From Alienimonas californiensis (GTDB lineage Bacteria; Planctomycetota; Planctomycetia; Planctomycetales; Planctomycetaceae), in NCBI RefSeq assembly GCF_007743815.1, contig NZ_CP036265.1, positions 1-64,000 on the forward strand: a stretch of 64,000 nt of DNA, written 5' to 3'. Every line of letters starts with the position of its first letter. The first letter of the stretch is position 1. Below the pieces are notes generated by a model. The model was not told the DNA's origin, did no database searches, and saw nothing but the letters and a program-made list of their open reading frames with translations. Below, one piece after another: positions 1 through 9,044 of the stretch. Made by a program: the position numbers and the translations under genes.

Positions 1-1173
1 GTGGCGAAGCGGACCGACGGCGGCCCCTCCCGGTTCGCCCCGACGCTCCGCGGCCCCGGCACGGCGGCCGTCGCGGATCGCGGGCCGGCCCCGCTGCTGG
101 AGATCCCCGAGAACGCCGCCGCCCTCGCTGCCGTGCGGGCGCTCGCCGAAACGGTCTCTCTCAACGAGGAGGCCTCCCCCGGCGACATGAACGAAGAACG
201 CCCCGAGGCCGCCCCGGCGCCCGGATCGCGGCTGTACCTGTACGGGCCGGCGGGGTGCGGCAAGACGCGGCTGATCGACGAGTTCCTGCGGCTCGACCGC
301 TCCACCGGGGCTCTGCGGACCGCCGCCGAACGAAAGGCGTCCGGCGTCGTCCGCTTCACCGGCGCCGGTCTGGCGGCGGCGCTGGACGAGGCCCTCGCCG
401 GCGGCTTCCCCGGCCCGCTGCGGGAGGACCTGCTCTCGGCCCGGCTGCTGATCGTCGAGGACCTCGCCGGCGTCCGAGCGAAACCCAAAACGCAGGACCT
501 CTTGATCGCCGCTCTCGACGCCGTTCATCAGACCGGCGGCCGGGCGATCCTCAGCGGGCCGGGACTCCCCGGCGAACTCCCGACTGTCTCCCGCCGACTC
601 ATTGATCGACTCCGTGGGGGAGTCTGCGTGAGTCTGACGACCCCCTGTGCGGAGTCCGTGGCGGCGCTGCTCGAGCGTTTCGCGGAGCCCCGGCGCTCCC
701 GGGCGACCCCGGGGGGCTTGAGGCGACTGGGCGAAGCGCTGGCGGGGACCTCGGTGCGGGAGTTGGAGGCGATCGCGGACCGGCTGGCCGACCTGGCCCG
801 GGCGGCGGGGACAACCGGCTGGTCCGAGGAGATCGCCGCCGCCCTGCTCGCGGGTCGCCACGACGCGGCCCCGGAGGCGCCGCCCCCCACGCTGGCCGCG
901 GTCAGTCGGGCGGTCGCGGGGCGGTTCGGACTGACGGTCGATCAACTCCGCAAACCCGGGCGGTCCGCGGCGGTCGTGCCGGCCCGCCAAGCGGGGATGG
1001 CCCTCTGCCGAGAGATTACCGGCGAACCGCTCGCCGCGGTCGCCCGGCACTTCGGCCGCAGCGACCACGGCACCGTCATGCACGCCCTGAAACGCTTCGC
1101 GGAGCGGGAAAAGAGCGACGCCGCCTTCCGGGCCGAGGTCGCCGCGATCCGCAAAGCGTTCCGAACCCGCTGA
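1..1173 (+). CDS. Divergent DnaA-like replication initiator/ATPase
   Basis: AAA+ ATPase with a DnaA-type C-terminus. A Walker A motif, GPAGCGKT, lies at residues 82-89. The Walker B region (LLIVEDL) lacks the usual DnaA DD pair. The last ~90 residues match DnaA domain IV, including the DNA-binding signature FGRSDHGTVMHALKRF at residues 351-366. At 390 aa it is shorter than typical DnaA, and no domain I is visible. The first base of the window begins an in-frame GTG, so the true start could lie outside the window. It may be a second DnaA, a DnaA-derived regulator or the main initiator. No cluster of DnaA boxes was noticed next to it. It converges with the ABC-F gene 4 bp downstream. Confidence 0.75.
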   Translation: MAKRTDGGPSRFAPTLRGPGTAAVADRGPAPLLEIPENAAALAAVRALAETVSLNEEASPGDMNEERPEAAPAPGSRLYLYGPAGCGKTRLIDEFLRLDRSTGALRTAAERKASGVVRFTGAGLAAALDEALAGGFPGPLREDLLSARLLIVEDLAGVRAKPKTQDLLIAALDAVHQTGGRAILSGPGLPGELPTVSRRLIDRLRGGVCVSLTTPCAESVAALLERFAEPRRSRATPGGLRRLGEALAGTSVRELEAIADRLADLARAAGTTGWSEEIAAALLAGRHDAAPEAPPPTLAAVSRAVAGRFGLTVDQLRKPGRSAAVVPARQAGMALCREITGEPLAAVARHFGRSDHGTVMHALKRFAEREKSDAAFRAEVAAIRKAFRTR

Positions 1174-1177
1174 CCCG

Positions 1178-3097
1178 CTACCCGGAGACCTCTTCGAGGT
1201 GTTCCCACAGTTGGGCCAGCCGGCTCTTCGCCTGATCGTACCGACGGCGAACCCGCTTGGCGGCGGCGCCGTCGCGGACGACTTCCGGGGCGGCGAGTTC
1301 GACCTGCAACGACTCGATCGCCTCCTCGGTCTCCGCAATTTCCGCCTCGATCTGCTCGGCGGGTTTGTACGGGTACTTCTTCGGCTTCTCGCCCGCGGCG
1401 CCGTTCGAGGACGGCTTGGCGGGAGCCTTTTTCGTCGCCTGCGAGGCCGCCTGAGCGGCGGCCTGAGCGCTCTCGGCGGCCTGCGTGGCGTCGCGGAAGG
1501 CGACGTAGTCCGAATAATTGCCGTCGTGGACCTTGACCCCCTCCGGCGTGAACACCAGCACCTTGGTGGCGATGCGGTCCATAAAATACCGATCGTGCGA
1601 GACGAACAGCAGCGTTCCCCCGAACTCCAACAGCGCCCGTTCGAGGGCGTCGCGGCTCCACAAATCGAGGTGGTTGGTCGGTTCGTCCAACACCATCGTG
1701 TTGTAATTGCCAGTGGCGAGCCGGGCGAGGGCGACGCGGGTCTTCTCGCCGCCGCTCATGGCGCCGACCTTCATTAAACCCATGTCGTCCTTGACGCCGA
1801 ACTTCGCCAGCATGCCGCGGCCGAGGCCGGGGTTGAAGGGGTGGTCGCCGGGCGGGCGGACGGCGTCCACGGCGGTCTCATTGTCGCCCACGCTTTCCAG
1901 GCGCTGGTCGAAGTAGCCGACCCGCACGTTCGCGCCCTCGGCGACCGTGCCGGTGTCCGGCGGGAGGGCGCCGACGACGCACTTTAAAAAGGTCGTCTTG
2001 CCGCAGCCGTTGTGCCCGACGACGCCGATCCGGTCGCCGCGTTTCACCCGCAGGGAGACGTTTTCAAACAGCGGCCCCTCGCCGAAGCCCTTCGAGAGAT
2101 TTTCGATCTCCAGCGTTTTATCGCCGGTGCGATCGGCCGCCGTGAACTTCATCCGCGGGCCGGACTCGTCATAGACCGGCACCTCGACGCGGTCCTCCTC
2201 CAGCCGGGCGATCGACTTGAGTTTGCTCTGAGCCTGCTTGCTCTTGGTGCCGTAGCGGTTTTTGGCGACGAACCGCTCCGCCTTTTCGATGGTGTCCCGC
2301 TGTTTTTCGGCGGTGCGTTCGAGCACTTTCAGGCGCTCTTCCCGCTGGGCGCGGTAGGTGCTGAAGTTGCCCTTATATTCGTGCAGCGTCCCGCCCAGCA
2401 ATTCGAAGGTGCGGGTGGTGACGTTGTCGAGGAAATAGCGGTCGTGGGAGACGACGATCATCGCCCCGGCGACCCGCGGGAGGTAGCTTTCGAGCCACTC
2501 TGTGCCGGCGACGTCCAGGTGGTTCGTCGGTTCGTCCAGCAGCATCACGTCCGGGTCGGACAACAGCAGCCGGGCCAGGATCGCCCGGCTCCGCTGGCCG
2601 CCGGACATGTCGGCCAGATCCGCGTCGTACTGGTTCTTCGTGAAGCCGAGGCCGCCGAGGACCTCGTCGACTTTATAATCCAGCTCGAAGGCGTCGTGCC
2701 GGGTGAGCTCTTCCTGGATGGCGTCGAAGCGGCGGTGCAGCTTTTCCGCCTCCGGCCCCTCCCAGACCTCCGCCATCTTGTGGGCAATTTTTTCGCTCTC
2801 TTTATGGAGCGCGTAGTAGTGGGCGAGGCCGTCTTTGGCCTCGTCCATCAACGTGCGGCCGGGGGGGAACTGGGCCTCCTGTTCGAGCAGCCCGACGGTC
2901 GCGCCCTGCGGGGTGGTCACCGTGCCGGTATCCGGCGTTTCGCGGCCGATCAGGCAGTGCATGAGGGTGGTTTTGCCGGTCCCGTTGGGACCGACGAGAC
3001 CGACGCGTTCGCCGGCCCTCACGTCGAAGGTGACGTTCTTGAACACCGGCGTGCGGTCGAACTGCCGGGACAGATCGGCGGCGGACAGCAGAACCAT
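1178..3097 (-). CDS. ABC-F family ATPase (Uup/EttA-like, ribosome-associated)
   Basis: A soluble protein with two ABC ATPase domains and no membrane segment, which is the ABC-F layout. The first Walker A (GPNGTGKTT) is at residues 36-44 and the second reads GHNGCGKTT. Both signature motifs are intact (MSGGQRSRAILARLL and MSGGEKTRVALARLA), as are both LLDEPTNHLD/VLDEPTNHLD Walker B segments. The interdomain linker is charged and helical. The C-terminus is a coiled coil (around EQIEAEIAETEEAIESLQ), as in Uup. Length, 639 aa, is normal. Family members act on ribosomes to relieve stalls or set translation state; which subgroup this is cannot be settled by eye. It starts with ATG. Confidence 0.93.
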   Translation of the reverse strand: MVLLSAADLSRQFDRTPVFKNVTFDVRAGERVGLVGPNGTGKTTLMHCLIGRETPDTGTVTTPQGATVGLLEQEAQFPPGRTLMDEAKDGLAHYYALHKESEKIAHKMAEVWEGPEAEKLHRRFDAIQEELTRHDAFELDYKVDEVLGGLGFTKNQYDADLADMSGGQRSRAILARLLLSDPDVMLLDEPTNHLDVAGTEWLESYLPRVAGAMIVVSHDRYFLDNVTTRTFELLGGTLHEYKGNFSTYRAQREERLKVLERTAEKQRDTIEKAERFVAKNRYGTKSKQAQSKLKSIARLEEDRVEVPVYDESGPRMKFTAADRTGDKTLEIENLSKGFGEGPLFENVSLRVKRGDRIGVVGHNGCGKTTFLKCVVGALPPDTGTVAEGANVRVGYFDQRLESVGDNETAVDAVRPPGDHPFNPGLGRGMLAKFGVKDDMGLMKVGAMSGGEKTRVALARLATGNYNTMVLDEPTNHLDLWSRDALERALLEFGGTLLFVSHDRYFMDRIATKVLVFTPEGVKVHDGNYSDYVAFRDATQAAESAQAAAQAASQATKKAPAKPSSNGAAGEKPKKYPYKPAEQIEAEIAETEEAIESLQVELAAPEVVRDGAAAKRVRRRYDQAKSRLAQLWEHLEEVSG

Positions 3098-3219
3098 AAC
3101 GCGGGCGGCGGGGGAGAATCAGGAGACGAATCGGCGGCCGACGGGCCGCGCAGACCGGAAGTGTAGTGGGCGGGGAGCGGGGCGGGAACGGCGCGACCGG
3201 GTCGCGGCGCCCGCTGCAG

Positions 3220-4575
3220 TCACTCGGCGCCGGTCGGTTCGGCCGGAGCGCCGGCGGCCTCCGCCGTGGGGTTGGCCGTGGGCTTGGCCGTCCAGCGGGG
3301 GGCGTTCTTCCAGGCGTCCACGTCCTCGACCACGCAGCGGAAACCGCAGTGCAAACTGCCGGTGCCGGGGTCGCCCTTCATGCGGCTGGCGACGCGGTAG
3401 CCGGTGCAGTAGTTGTCGCTGCACAGGAAGCTGCCGCCCCGCTGCACGCGTTTGGGCAGGTTCGGTTCGTTCGGATCGAAGCTGTCCTCCGGGCCGGGGG
3501 GATCGACGTTCGGGCCGGTGGCGTAGTAGTCCGGGCGGTACCAGTCGCGGCACCACTCCCAGACGTTGCCGCTGAGCGCGTACAGGCCCCAGTCGTTGGG
3601 CGGGAAGGCTTTGGCGGGCGAGGAGCGGGTGAAGCCGTCGGCGCCGCTGTCCTCGAAGGGGAACTTGCCCTGATAGATGTTCGCCCGGTGCTCCGTCTTG
3701 CCGTCCTCGCCCTCGGGCAGCAGCACGTCGCCCCAAGGGTATTCGCGGCCCGCGTGCCCGGCGCGGGCGGCGTATTCCCACTGGGCCTCGGTCGGCAGCT
3801 GCTTGCCGGCCCAGTCGGCGTAGGCGACGGCGTCGTCCCAACTGACGTGCACCACCGGGTGATCGCCCTTACCGATGAGGTCCGAACCGGGGCCCTCGGG
3901 ATGCCGCCAGTTCGCCCCGTCCTGCATCTGCCAAACGCCGGCTTGCACGACGAGGTTGGGGTTCTCGCCGATGTAGGCCGCCATCCGCCGGTCGAACGTG
4001 GGGCTCAGGCAGACGCTGCCGGGTTCAAGGCCCTCCTCCGGAATGTTGGCGAGGAATTCGTCGGGCACCATGCCCTTCAGGTCTTCCCGGGTGATGGGCT
4101 TCTCCGCGGCGGTGACGTAGCCGGTGGCGGCGACGAAGGCGGCGAACTGGTCGTTCGTCACCTCGGTTTCGTCCATCCAGAAGGGGGAGAGCGTGACCTC
4201 GTGGACGGGCGATTCGTCCCCGTGCAGCCGGGGCGGGTCGGGGGTGCCCATGCGGAACGAACCGCCCGGCACCGCGACCATGCCGTCGCCGACGGGCGAC
4301 GCGGGGGCGACCCGCGGCTGATCGGCGGCGGCGTTTGCGGCGGCGATCGGGTCGCTCGCCGGCGTCGGCGCTGCGGGGGCTGGTTCTTCGACGGCGTCCG
4401 CCGCGGCGGCGGGCGTCTGCTGGGCCGTCAGGGCGGCGACGGGTTCGGCGGCGGCGTCGGGTTCGGCACCGCACCCGGCGAGCGCCAGCGGCGCCAGCAC
4501 CAACGGCAGCGTCAGGAACCGGAGCGAGGCGACGAGAACCGCGGCGGCGGGGGGACGGGGCACGGGCGGGCTCAT
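3220..4575 (-). CDS. Formylglycine-generating enzyme (SUMF1) homologue, predicted lipoprotein
   Basis: The FGE-sulfatase domain covers about residues 95-420, starting at MVAVPGGSFRMG and ending at HCGFRC. Unlike many planctomycete SUMF1-domain proteins, it keeps the two-cysteine active site: GGSFLC385SDNYC390 aligns with the human FGE segment GGSYMCHRSYC. It should therefore be able to oxidise the Cys of CxPxR sulfatases to formylglycine. The N-terminus has a hydrophobic stretch and a lipobox (LAGC, Cys35) followed by an Ala/Pro-rich linker, which predicts export and lipidation. A Cys-type sulfatase lies at 19.9 kb. Catalytic activity and location are inferred from motifs only. Confidence 0.85.
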   Translation of the reverse strand: MSPPVPRPPAAAVLVASLRFLTLPLVLAPLALAGCGAEPDAAAEPVAALTAQQTPAAAADAVEEPAPAAPTPASDPIAAANAAADQPRVAPASPVGDGMVAVPGGSFRMGTPDPPRLHGDESPVHEVTLSPFWMDETEVTNDQFAAFVAATGYVTAAEKPITREDLKGMVPDEFLANIPEEGLEPGSVCLSPTFDRRMAAYIGENPNLVVQAGVWQMQDGANWRHPEGPGSDLIGKGDHPVVHVSWDDAVAYADWAGKQLPTEAQWEYAARAGHAGREYPWGDVLLPEGEDGKTEHRANIYQGKFPFEDSGADGFTRSSPAKAFPPNDWGLYALSGNVWEWCRDWYRPDYYATGPNVDPPGPEDSFDPNEPNLPKRVQRGGSFLCSDNYCTGYRVASRMKGDPGTGSLHCGFRCVVEDVDAWKNAPRWTAKPTANPTAEAAGAPAEPTGAE

Positions 4576-4884
4576 CGGTGGGGAACGCTCGACGCGAGGA
4601 TCGGGGCCGCCCCGGTTCGGGCGGCGCGGACCGTATGGTACGCCCCAGGCCCCGACGCGGGCAAAGCGGCGGTCCCGGGGCGGCGGCGGCGGCGGCGAAC
4701 GTTAGAATCGGGCGCCGCTCCGGTAGCCCCTCCGTCGCCGCCCCCCGGTTTTCCCACAATCGGGACGGTTCGACGCCCCGCCCGCGGGCTCCCACGGCAC
4801 TCCCCTGCCCGGATCGCCCGCCCGGCGCCCTCGTTCGGCCCCCGCGTGCGGGGCGCCCCCATCGTCAGGTTGCTCCTCGTGCTC
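4576..4884. other. Divergent intergenic region
   Basis: About 309 bp between the divergently transcribed FGE homologue and DUF2062 gene, so it must hold promoters for both. It is very GC-rich, with homopolymeric C and G runs. I could not place -35/-10 boxes, an operator or a riboswitch with confidence. Confidence 0.5.
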
Positions 4885-5616
4885 ATGACCGCCCCGGCTC
4901 CCCGCCCCCCCGCCGGGTCCCGGGCCGACCGGACCGCCCCGCCCCCCGCCGGCGCCGCCACGATCGACTCGCCTCCCGAACCCGCTCCCCAAGTGCCCCC
5001 GGTCGAGGCTCACCACCCGCCCCCGCCGATCCCCCCGGGCCAGATCCATCCGCCGGACCGCTGGATTCCGGACGAACACGCCCCGCCGATCTCCCCGGAC
5101 GATCCCCCGGACGACGACGCCCCCACCGGGCAGAAGCTGAAGTGGTGGAGCAGCCCGCGGACGCTGCTGAACTACGTCCTCGGCCTGGAAGACACGCCGC
5201 ACCAGATCGCGTTGGGCGTGGCCGTCGGCTTTTTCTGGGGGATGACGCCCACCGTGGGCGTGCAGATGATGCTGGTGCTGGCCTTTTATTACTGCTGCAA
5301 GCCGTTCTTCAACTTCAACGTCAAGGCGTCGCTGGTCACGGTTTATATTTCGAACCCGCTGACGATGCTGGCGATTTACTGGTTCGATTACGAAGTCGGC
5401 ACGCTGTTCGTCTCCGGCAATCTGACGAAGGCCGAACTCGCCGGGGTGCTGGAATACGAGGGCTTCGCGGACTGGTGGGAGACGATCAAGGACCTCGTGC
5501 TGCGGGTCGGCTGGCCGATGCTGATCGGCTCCGTGGTCGTCGGCGGGGTCTGCGCGCTGGCGAGCTACCCGATCACGCTGTGGTCCGTCGTGAAGTGGCG
5601 GTCCCGTAAGGCGTAG
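4885..5616 (+). CDS. DUF2062 domain inner-membrane protein
   Basis: 243 aa. A proline-rich N-terminal tail of about 80 residues is followed by a DUF2062-type domain: HQIALGVAVGFFWGMTP, then hydrophobic segments around VQMMLVLAFYYCC and SNPLTMLAIYW, and a last TM near the C-terminus (MLIGSVVVGGVCALASYPIT). The family is found in bacterial inner membranes with no firm biochemical role. The open frame extends far upstream only because there are no stops. The ATG at 4885 was chosen because the coding character of the domain begins after it and it faces the divergent gene. The stop codon lies inside an inverted repeat shared with the convergent neighbour. Confidence 0.75.
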   Translation: MTAPAPRPPAGSRADRTAPPPAGAATIDSPPEPAPQVPPVEAHHPPPPIPPGQIHPPDRWIPDEHAPPISPDDPPDDDAPTGQKLKWWSSPRTLLNYVLGLEDTPHQIALGVAVGFFWGMTPTVGVQMMLVLAFYYCCKPFFNFNVKASLVTVYISNPLTMLAIYWFDYEVGTLFVSGNLTKAELAGVLEYEGFADWWETIKDLVLRVGWPMLIGSVVVGGVCALASYPITLWSVVKWRSRKA

Positions 5617-5680
5617 GGTCCGCTGCGTGGACCGTTCCTGCCGTTCGCCCTCTCCCGACGGTCCGCACAGCGGACCCTAC
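5613..5680. terminator. Imperfect inverted repeat spanning two convergent stop codons
   Basis: Arms at 5613-5635 and 5658-5680 pair at 21 of 23 positions. The repeat contains the stop codon of the plus-strand DUF2062 gene and that of the minus-strand DUF2071 gene. It would act as a bidirectional terminator. The arm core (TAGGGTCCGCTG) resembles a dispersed hairpin family that I recall from planctomycete genomes. Confidence 0.7.
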
Positions 5681-6483
5681 AAGAGAGGAAAAATCTCCAC
5701 GTCCACGCCGTCGCTGAACAGGGCGTGATCCGGCGGACGGCCGGCATTTAATCCCGAGCCGGACAGCCCCGCAAACCCCGCCGCGGCGACGAGCGAGTCT
5801 TCGCAGCGGTCCACCCGCGCCGGTCGCAGCGGGTACGGCGCATGGTGCACCTGCCCGCGAAGGATGCGGCCGCGGCCGTTTCTCCCACGACCGGGCGCGA
5901 ACAGCAGATAACGCTCCGCGAGGAAGTGTTCGAGCGTGCCGGGCTCCGCGGCGGCGGCCGGCCCGATCGCGGCCACTTCGATGCGGCCCCCCGCCCCGCG
6001 CGGCCCCGGCCAGAGGCGGCGGCTCTCGTAGATCGTCTTGTCGCCGTCGCGGGTCACGGCCATCGCCGCCCGGTAATACGGCAGGCGCCACGCCGTGCGG
6101 GCGATCGCCACGGCGAGCCATTTGGCGGCGTCGAGGCTGTAGAAGAGGACGCCCGGCTCCCGCACGCCGTCGGCGTTCGTGCAGGTGACATAGGTGCGGA
6201 CGTTCGTCTCCGGGAACGTCGACACCCCCGGGACCGCCGGGGCCCAGGCCGGCCGCACGCCGGTCATCAGGAACGGCACGAGCCCGATCCAGGCGGCGCC
6301 GTCGTAGGTGTCCAGTTCGAGCCCCGCCGGCAGCGTGTTCCGCACGACGTCCGGCTCGACGCGCCAGTGCAGAAAGGCGAGATCCCGCCACGACTGATAC
6401 CCCACCGGCCGCCCCGCCGGACGCCCCGCGGGGGCGAGGCGATCAATCGAGTCGGTCGGCGGGGCGGCGGAAAACGGGGCCAT
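5677..6483 (-). CDS. DUF2071 (YqjF-like) family protein
   Basis: 268 aa from the ATG at 6483; the frame continues to a TTG at 6516. The sequence follows the DUF2071 pattern: SWRDLAFLHWRVEP at the start, LPAGLELDTYDGAAWIGLVPF, then PETNVRTYVTC and GVLFYSLDA. The family adopts an acetoacetate decarboxylase-like fold and has no assigned reaction. It is cytosolic, with no signal peptide. It appears to be a single-gene unit, convergent with the DUF2062 gene and divergent from the small membrane protein at 6591. Confidence 0.85.
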   Translation of the reverse strand: MAPFSAAPPTDSIDRLAPAGRPAGRPVGYQSWRDLAFLHWRVEPDVVRNTLPAGLELDTYDGAAWIGLVPFLMTGVRPAWAPAVPGVSTFPETNVRTYVTCTNADGVREPGVLFYSLDAAKWLAVAIARTAWRLPYYRAAMAVTRDGDKTIYESRRLWPGPRGAGGRIEVAAIGPAAAAEPGTLEHFLAERYLLFAPGRGRNGRGRILRGQVHHAPYPLRPARVDRCEDSLVAAAGFAGLSGSGLNAGRPPDHALFSDGVDVEIFPLL

Positions 6484-6590
6484 GGGGGGCGATCCGCAGC
6501 ATCGCCGCGGAGCCAACCGAACGCGATGAACCGCGGACGCCCCCGCAACGTTCGCGGACCACCTGCCGTCCCCGCCGTCCGCCGCCCCCG

Positions 6591-6968
6591 ATGCTCCGCC
6601 GCGACTCCGAACGCCTCGTTGACGCCGTCGAGTCGTTGGCGGATTCCGCCCCGGATCACCCGGTTTCGCGGGGCGTGTTCGGGGCGATCCTGCCGGCTGT
6701 CCTCGCCCTACACGGCGTGCGGGGGTTGTGGCGGGGGCGGATGCCTTTCGTGGGCGGCCGGCCGCTCCGCTGGTTCGACCTGCACGGAACCGAGGCGCTG
6801 TGCCTCGCGGCGGCGACCCTCGCCGCGGCGGCCTTCCTGCACGCCCACTTCTTCTGGACGCCGCACCCGCGGTTCCACGGGTACGGCGCGCTCGGAAAGA
6901 TCGCCAGCCTCCTCGGGTTCGTCGCGGCCGCGGCCGGCTTCGTCTGGTTCGGGCTGATCACCAGTTGA
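6591..6968 (+). CDS. Small membrane protein, unknown family
   Basis: 125 aa. I do not recognise the family. Three hydrophobic segments are visible: about residues 28-45 (FGAILPAVLALHGV), 68-85 (ALCLAAATLAAAAFLHAHFF) and 103-122 (IASLLGFVAAAAGFVWFGLI). The N-terminus is charged and cytosolic in character. The start is an ATG at 6591. It ends 20 bp from the convergent gpmI gene. A function cannot be assigned. Confidence 0.6.
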   Translation: MLRRDSERLVDAVESLADSAPDHPVSRGVFGAILPAVLALHGVRGLWRGRMPFVGGRPLRWFDLHGTEALCLAAATLAAAAFLHAHFFWTPHPRFHGYGALGKIASLLGFVAAAAGFVWFGLITS

Positions 6969-6987
6969 TCCGCCCCGGCGGCGGCCG

Positions 6988-8601
6988 TCACGCCAGCAGG
7001 CTCTCGCCGGTCATCTCGGCCGGTTTGTCCAGGCCGAGCAGGGCCAGCACGGTCGGGGCGACGTCCGCCAGGCGGCCGCCCTCCCGCAGCGTGCGGCCTT
7101 TCGCGTCTTCGGAGACGACGATCAGGTCCACGTCGTAGGTCGTGTGGGCGGTGTGCGGGCGGCCGGATTCGAGGTCCAGCATCTGCTCGCAGTTGCCGTG
7201 GTCCGCGGTGACGACCAGCGCCCCGCCCTTCGCCAGCGTGGCGTCGACGATCTCGCCGACGCAGCCGTCGACCACCTCCACCGCCTTCACCGCGGCCTCC
7301 AGCACGCCGGTGTGGCCGACCATGTCGCCGTTGGCGAAGTTCACCAGCACAAAATCCGCTTCGCTGTTCCGGATGACGTTCACCACCGCGTCGGTCACGC
7401 CGCGGGCGCTCATTTCCGGCTTCTGGTCATAGGTGCTCACTTCGCGGGGGCTGGGAATCTCCTGCTGAACCTCGCCCTCGAACGGCTCCTCCCGGTAGTC
7501 GTTGAAGAAGAAGGTGACGTGCGGGGCCTTCTCGCTTTCGGCGCAGCGGAACTGCGTCAGGCCCGCGGCGCTGACGGCGTCGCCGAGGATGCCCTTCATC
7601 TTCGGCGGCTTCTCGAAGGCGACCTGCGTGTCGAGACCCGTCTCGTAGCGGGCCATCGTGCAGAAGAAGAGGTCCTGCGGGACGAGGCCGCGGTCGAACC
7701 CGCCGCCCTTGATGGCCGCCCAGTCGGCGTCGTCCAGCACGAACGCCTTGGTGATCTCCCGCGGGCGGTCGCCGCGGAAGTTATAGAAGATGACGCTGTC
7801 CCCGTCGGCGATCCGCCCGCCGTTCTTCGGGCCGGTTCCGGCGGGATAGTTCGTGTAGTGCGGGGCGACGAACTCGTCGCCGAAGCGCTCCGGCTCCGTG
7901 GGGTTCTCGTAGTACTCCGCCAGGGCGGCGCCGGCGCCGAGGGTCGGCTCCCCGCCGCGGCCCAGCAGCAGGTCGTAGGCCTTCTGCACGCGGTCCCAGC
8001 GGAAGTCGCGGTCCATCGCGTAGAACCGGCCGATCAGGCTGGCGACCGGCGGGTAGCCGGCCTCGGCGAGCTTCGCTTCCAGCGTCGCCACGTAGTCCGC
8101 CCCGCCGGTGGGGGCGGTGTCGCGGCCGTCGGTGATCACGTGCACCGCGAGCTGGTCCGGCGGCAGCCCGGCCCGCTGGCAGAGGTCGACCAGGGCGAGG
8201 CAGTGATCGACGTGACTGTGCACGCCGCCGTCGGAGAGCAAACCCAGCAGGTGCACGACCTTGCCGCTGCTCTTCGCCCGGTTCACCGCCTCCAGAAGGG
8301 TGTGATTCTCCTGAAAGGCGCCGCTTTTGACGGCGTTGGTAATCCGCATCAGTTCCTGGTCGACGATCCGCCCGGCGCCGAGGTTCTGGTGGCCGACCTC
8401 GCTGTTGCCCATCACGCCCGGCGGCAGGCCGACGTCGGCCCCGCTGGTTTTGATCTGCACGTGCGGGTAACCGGCCAGCAGTCGATCGCTGACCGGGGTC
8501 ACGCCCTGCACGGTGGCGTTGCAGAAGTCCTGATCGGCCCGCGGGTTATGGCCCCAGCCGTCACGGATAATCAGAACGACGGGGCGGTGGGCGACGGGCA
8601 T
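6988..8601 (-). CDS. gpmI: 2,3-bisphosphoglycerate-independent phosphoglycerate mutase
   Basis: Interconverts 3- and 2-phosphoglycerate in glycolysis and gluconeogenesis, using two metal ions and a phosphoserine intermediate. At 537 aa it has the usual length. It opens with the alkaline-phosphatase-fold metal motif RDGWG (residues 13-17). The catalytic serine is Ser67 in MGNSEVGH. HVDH, ITDGRDT and the C-terminal metal ligand cluster VTADHGNCEQM are also present. The end, PAEMTGESLL, is typical. The start is an ATG. Enolase, the next enzyme of the pathway, is at 54.2 kb but in a separate unit. Confidence 0.97.
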   Translation of the reverse strand: MPVAHRPVVLIIRDGWGHNPRADQDFCNATVQGVTPVSDRLLAGYPHVQIKTSGADVGLPPGVMGNSEVGHQNLGAGRIVDQELMRITNAVKSGAFQENHTLLEAVNRAKSSGKVVHLLGLLSDGGVHSHVDHCLALVDLCQRAGLPPDQLAVHVITDGRDTAPTGGADYVATLEAKLAEAGYPPVASLIGRFYAMDRDFRWDRVQKAYDLLLGRGGEPTLGAGAALAEYYENPTEPERFGDEFVAPHYTNYPAGTGPKNGGRIADGDSVIFYNFRGDRPREITKAFVLDDADWAAIKGGGFDRGLVPQDLFFCTMARYETGLDTQVAFEKPPKMKGILGDAVSAAGLTQFRCAESEKAPHVTFFFNDYREEPFEGEVQQEIPSPREVSTYDQKPEMSARGVTDAVVNVIRNSEADFVLVNFANGDMVGHTGVLEAAVKAVEVVDGCVGEIVDATLAKGGALVVTADHGNCEQMLDLESGRPHTAHTTYDVDLIVVSEDAKGRTLREGGRLADVAPTVLALLGLDKPAEMTGESLLA

Positions 8602-9044
8602 GGGGACGGGTGCGGAGGGGACGAAAGGCGCGGCTATCTTCGCCCCGCCCGCCGGACTCGCAACCGCACCGCCCCCGCCGCGAGCGGGGCCGCTCGCCGG
8701 ACGTCTCGGCCGGGCCGCTCCCGCCGCCTCCCGCCGACCGGCAAGCCGCGTCTCAGAGGGGGAGCGCGATCAAGTTTCCGGGAAAAATCCGCCGACCCGG
8801 GAGCCGCCCGCTCCGGCTCTTTGCTCATAGCGTGAAAGGGGACCGACGGGGCCGCCCGGAAGGGCCTCCCCGGCACCCTCGCTCGGGGATTCGCCCATCG
8901 TTCGGTTGCATGCGTCCCTCCGAACGGTATCGTCCCCGCCAATCAGCACGAAGCGCGTGACCCGACCAGATTACGGGGTCCGCCCAACCCAACTGCTTCG
9001 CCCCATCTGTGGGGCTCCCCCAACCCGACCGAGAGCGAGCTCGA
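8602..9044. other. Divergent intergenic region
   Basis: About 440 bp between gpmI and the thioredoxin-fold gene. Several short open frames cross it but none looks coding. The first 200 bp are arginine-codon-rich and GC-rich. The part after about 8,820 is a little more mixed in composition and probably carries the promoter of the plus-strand gene. No clear boxes were placed. Confidence 0.45.
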
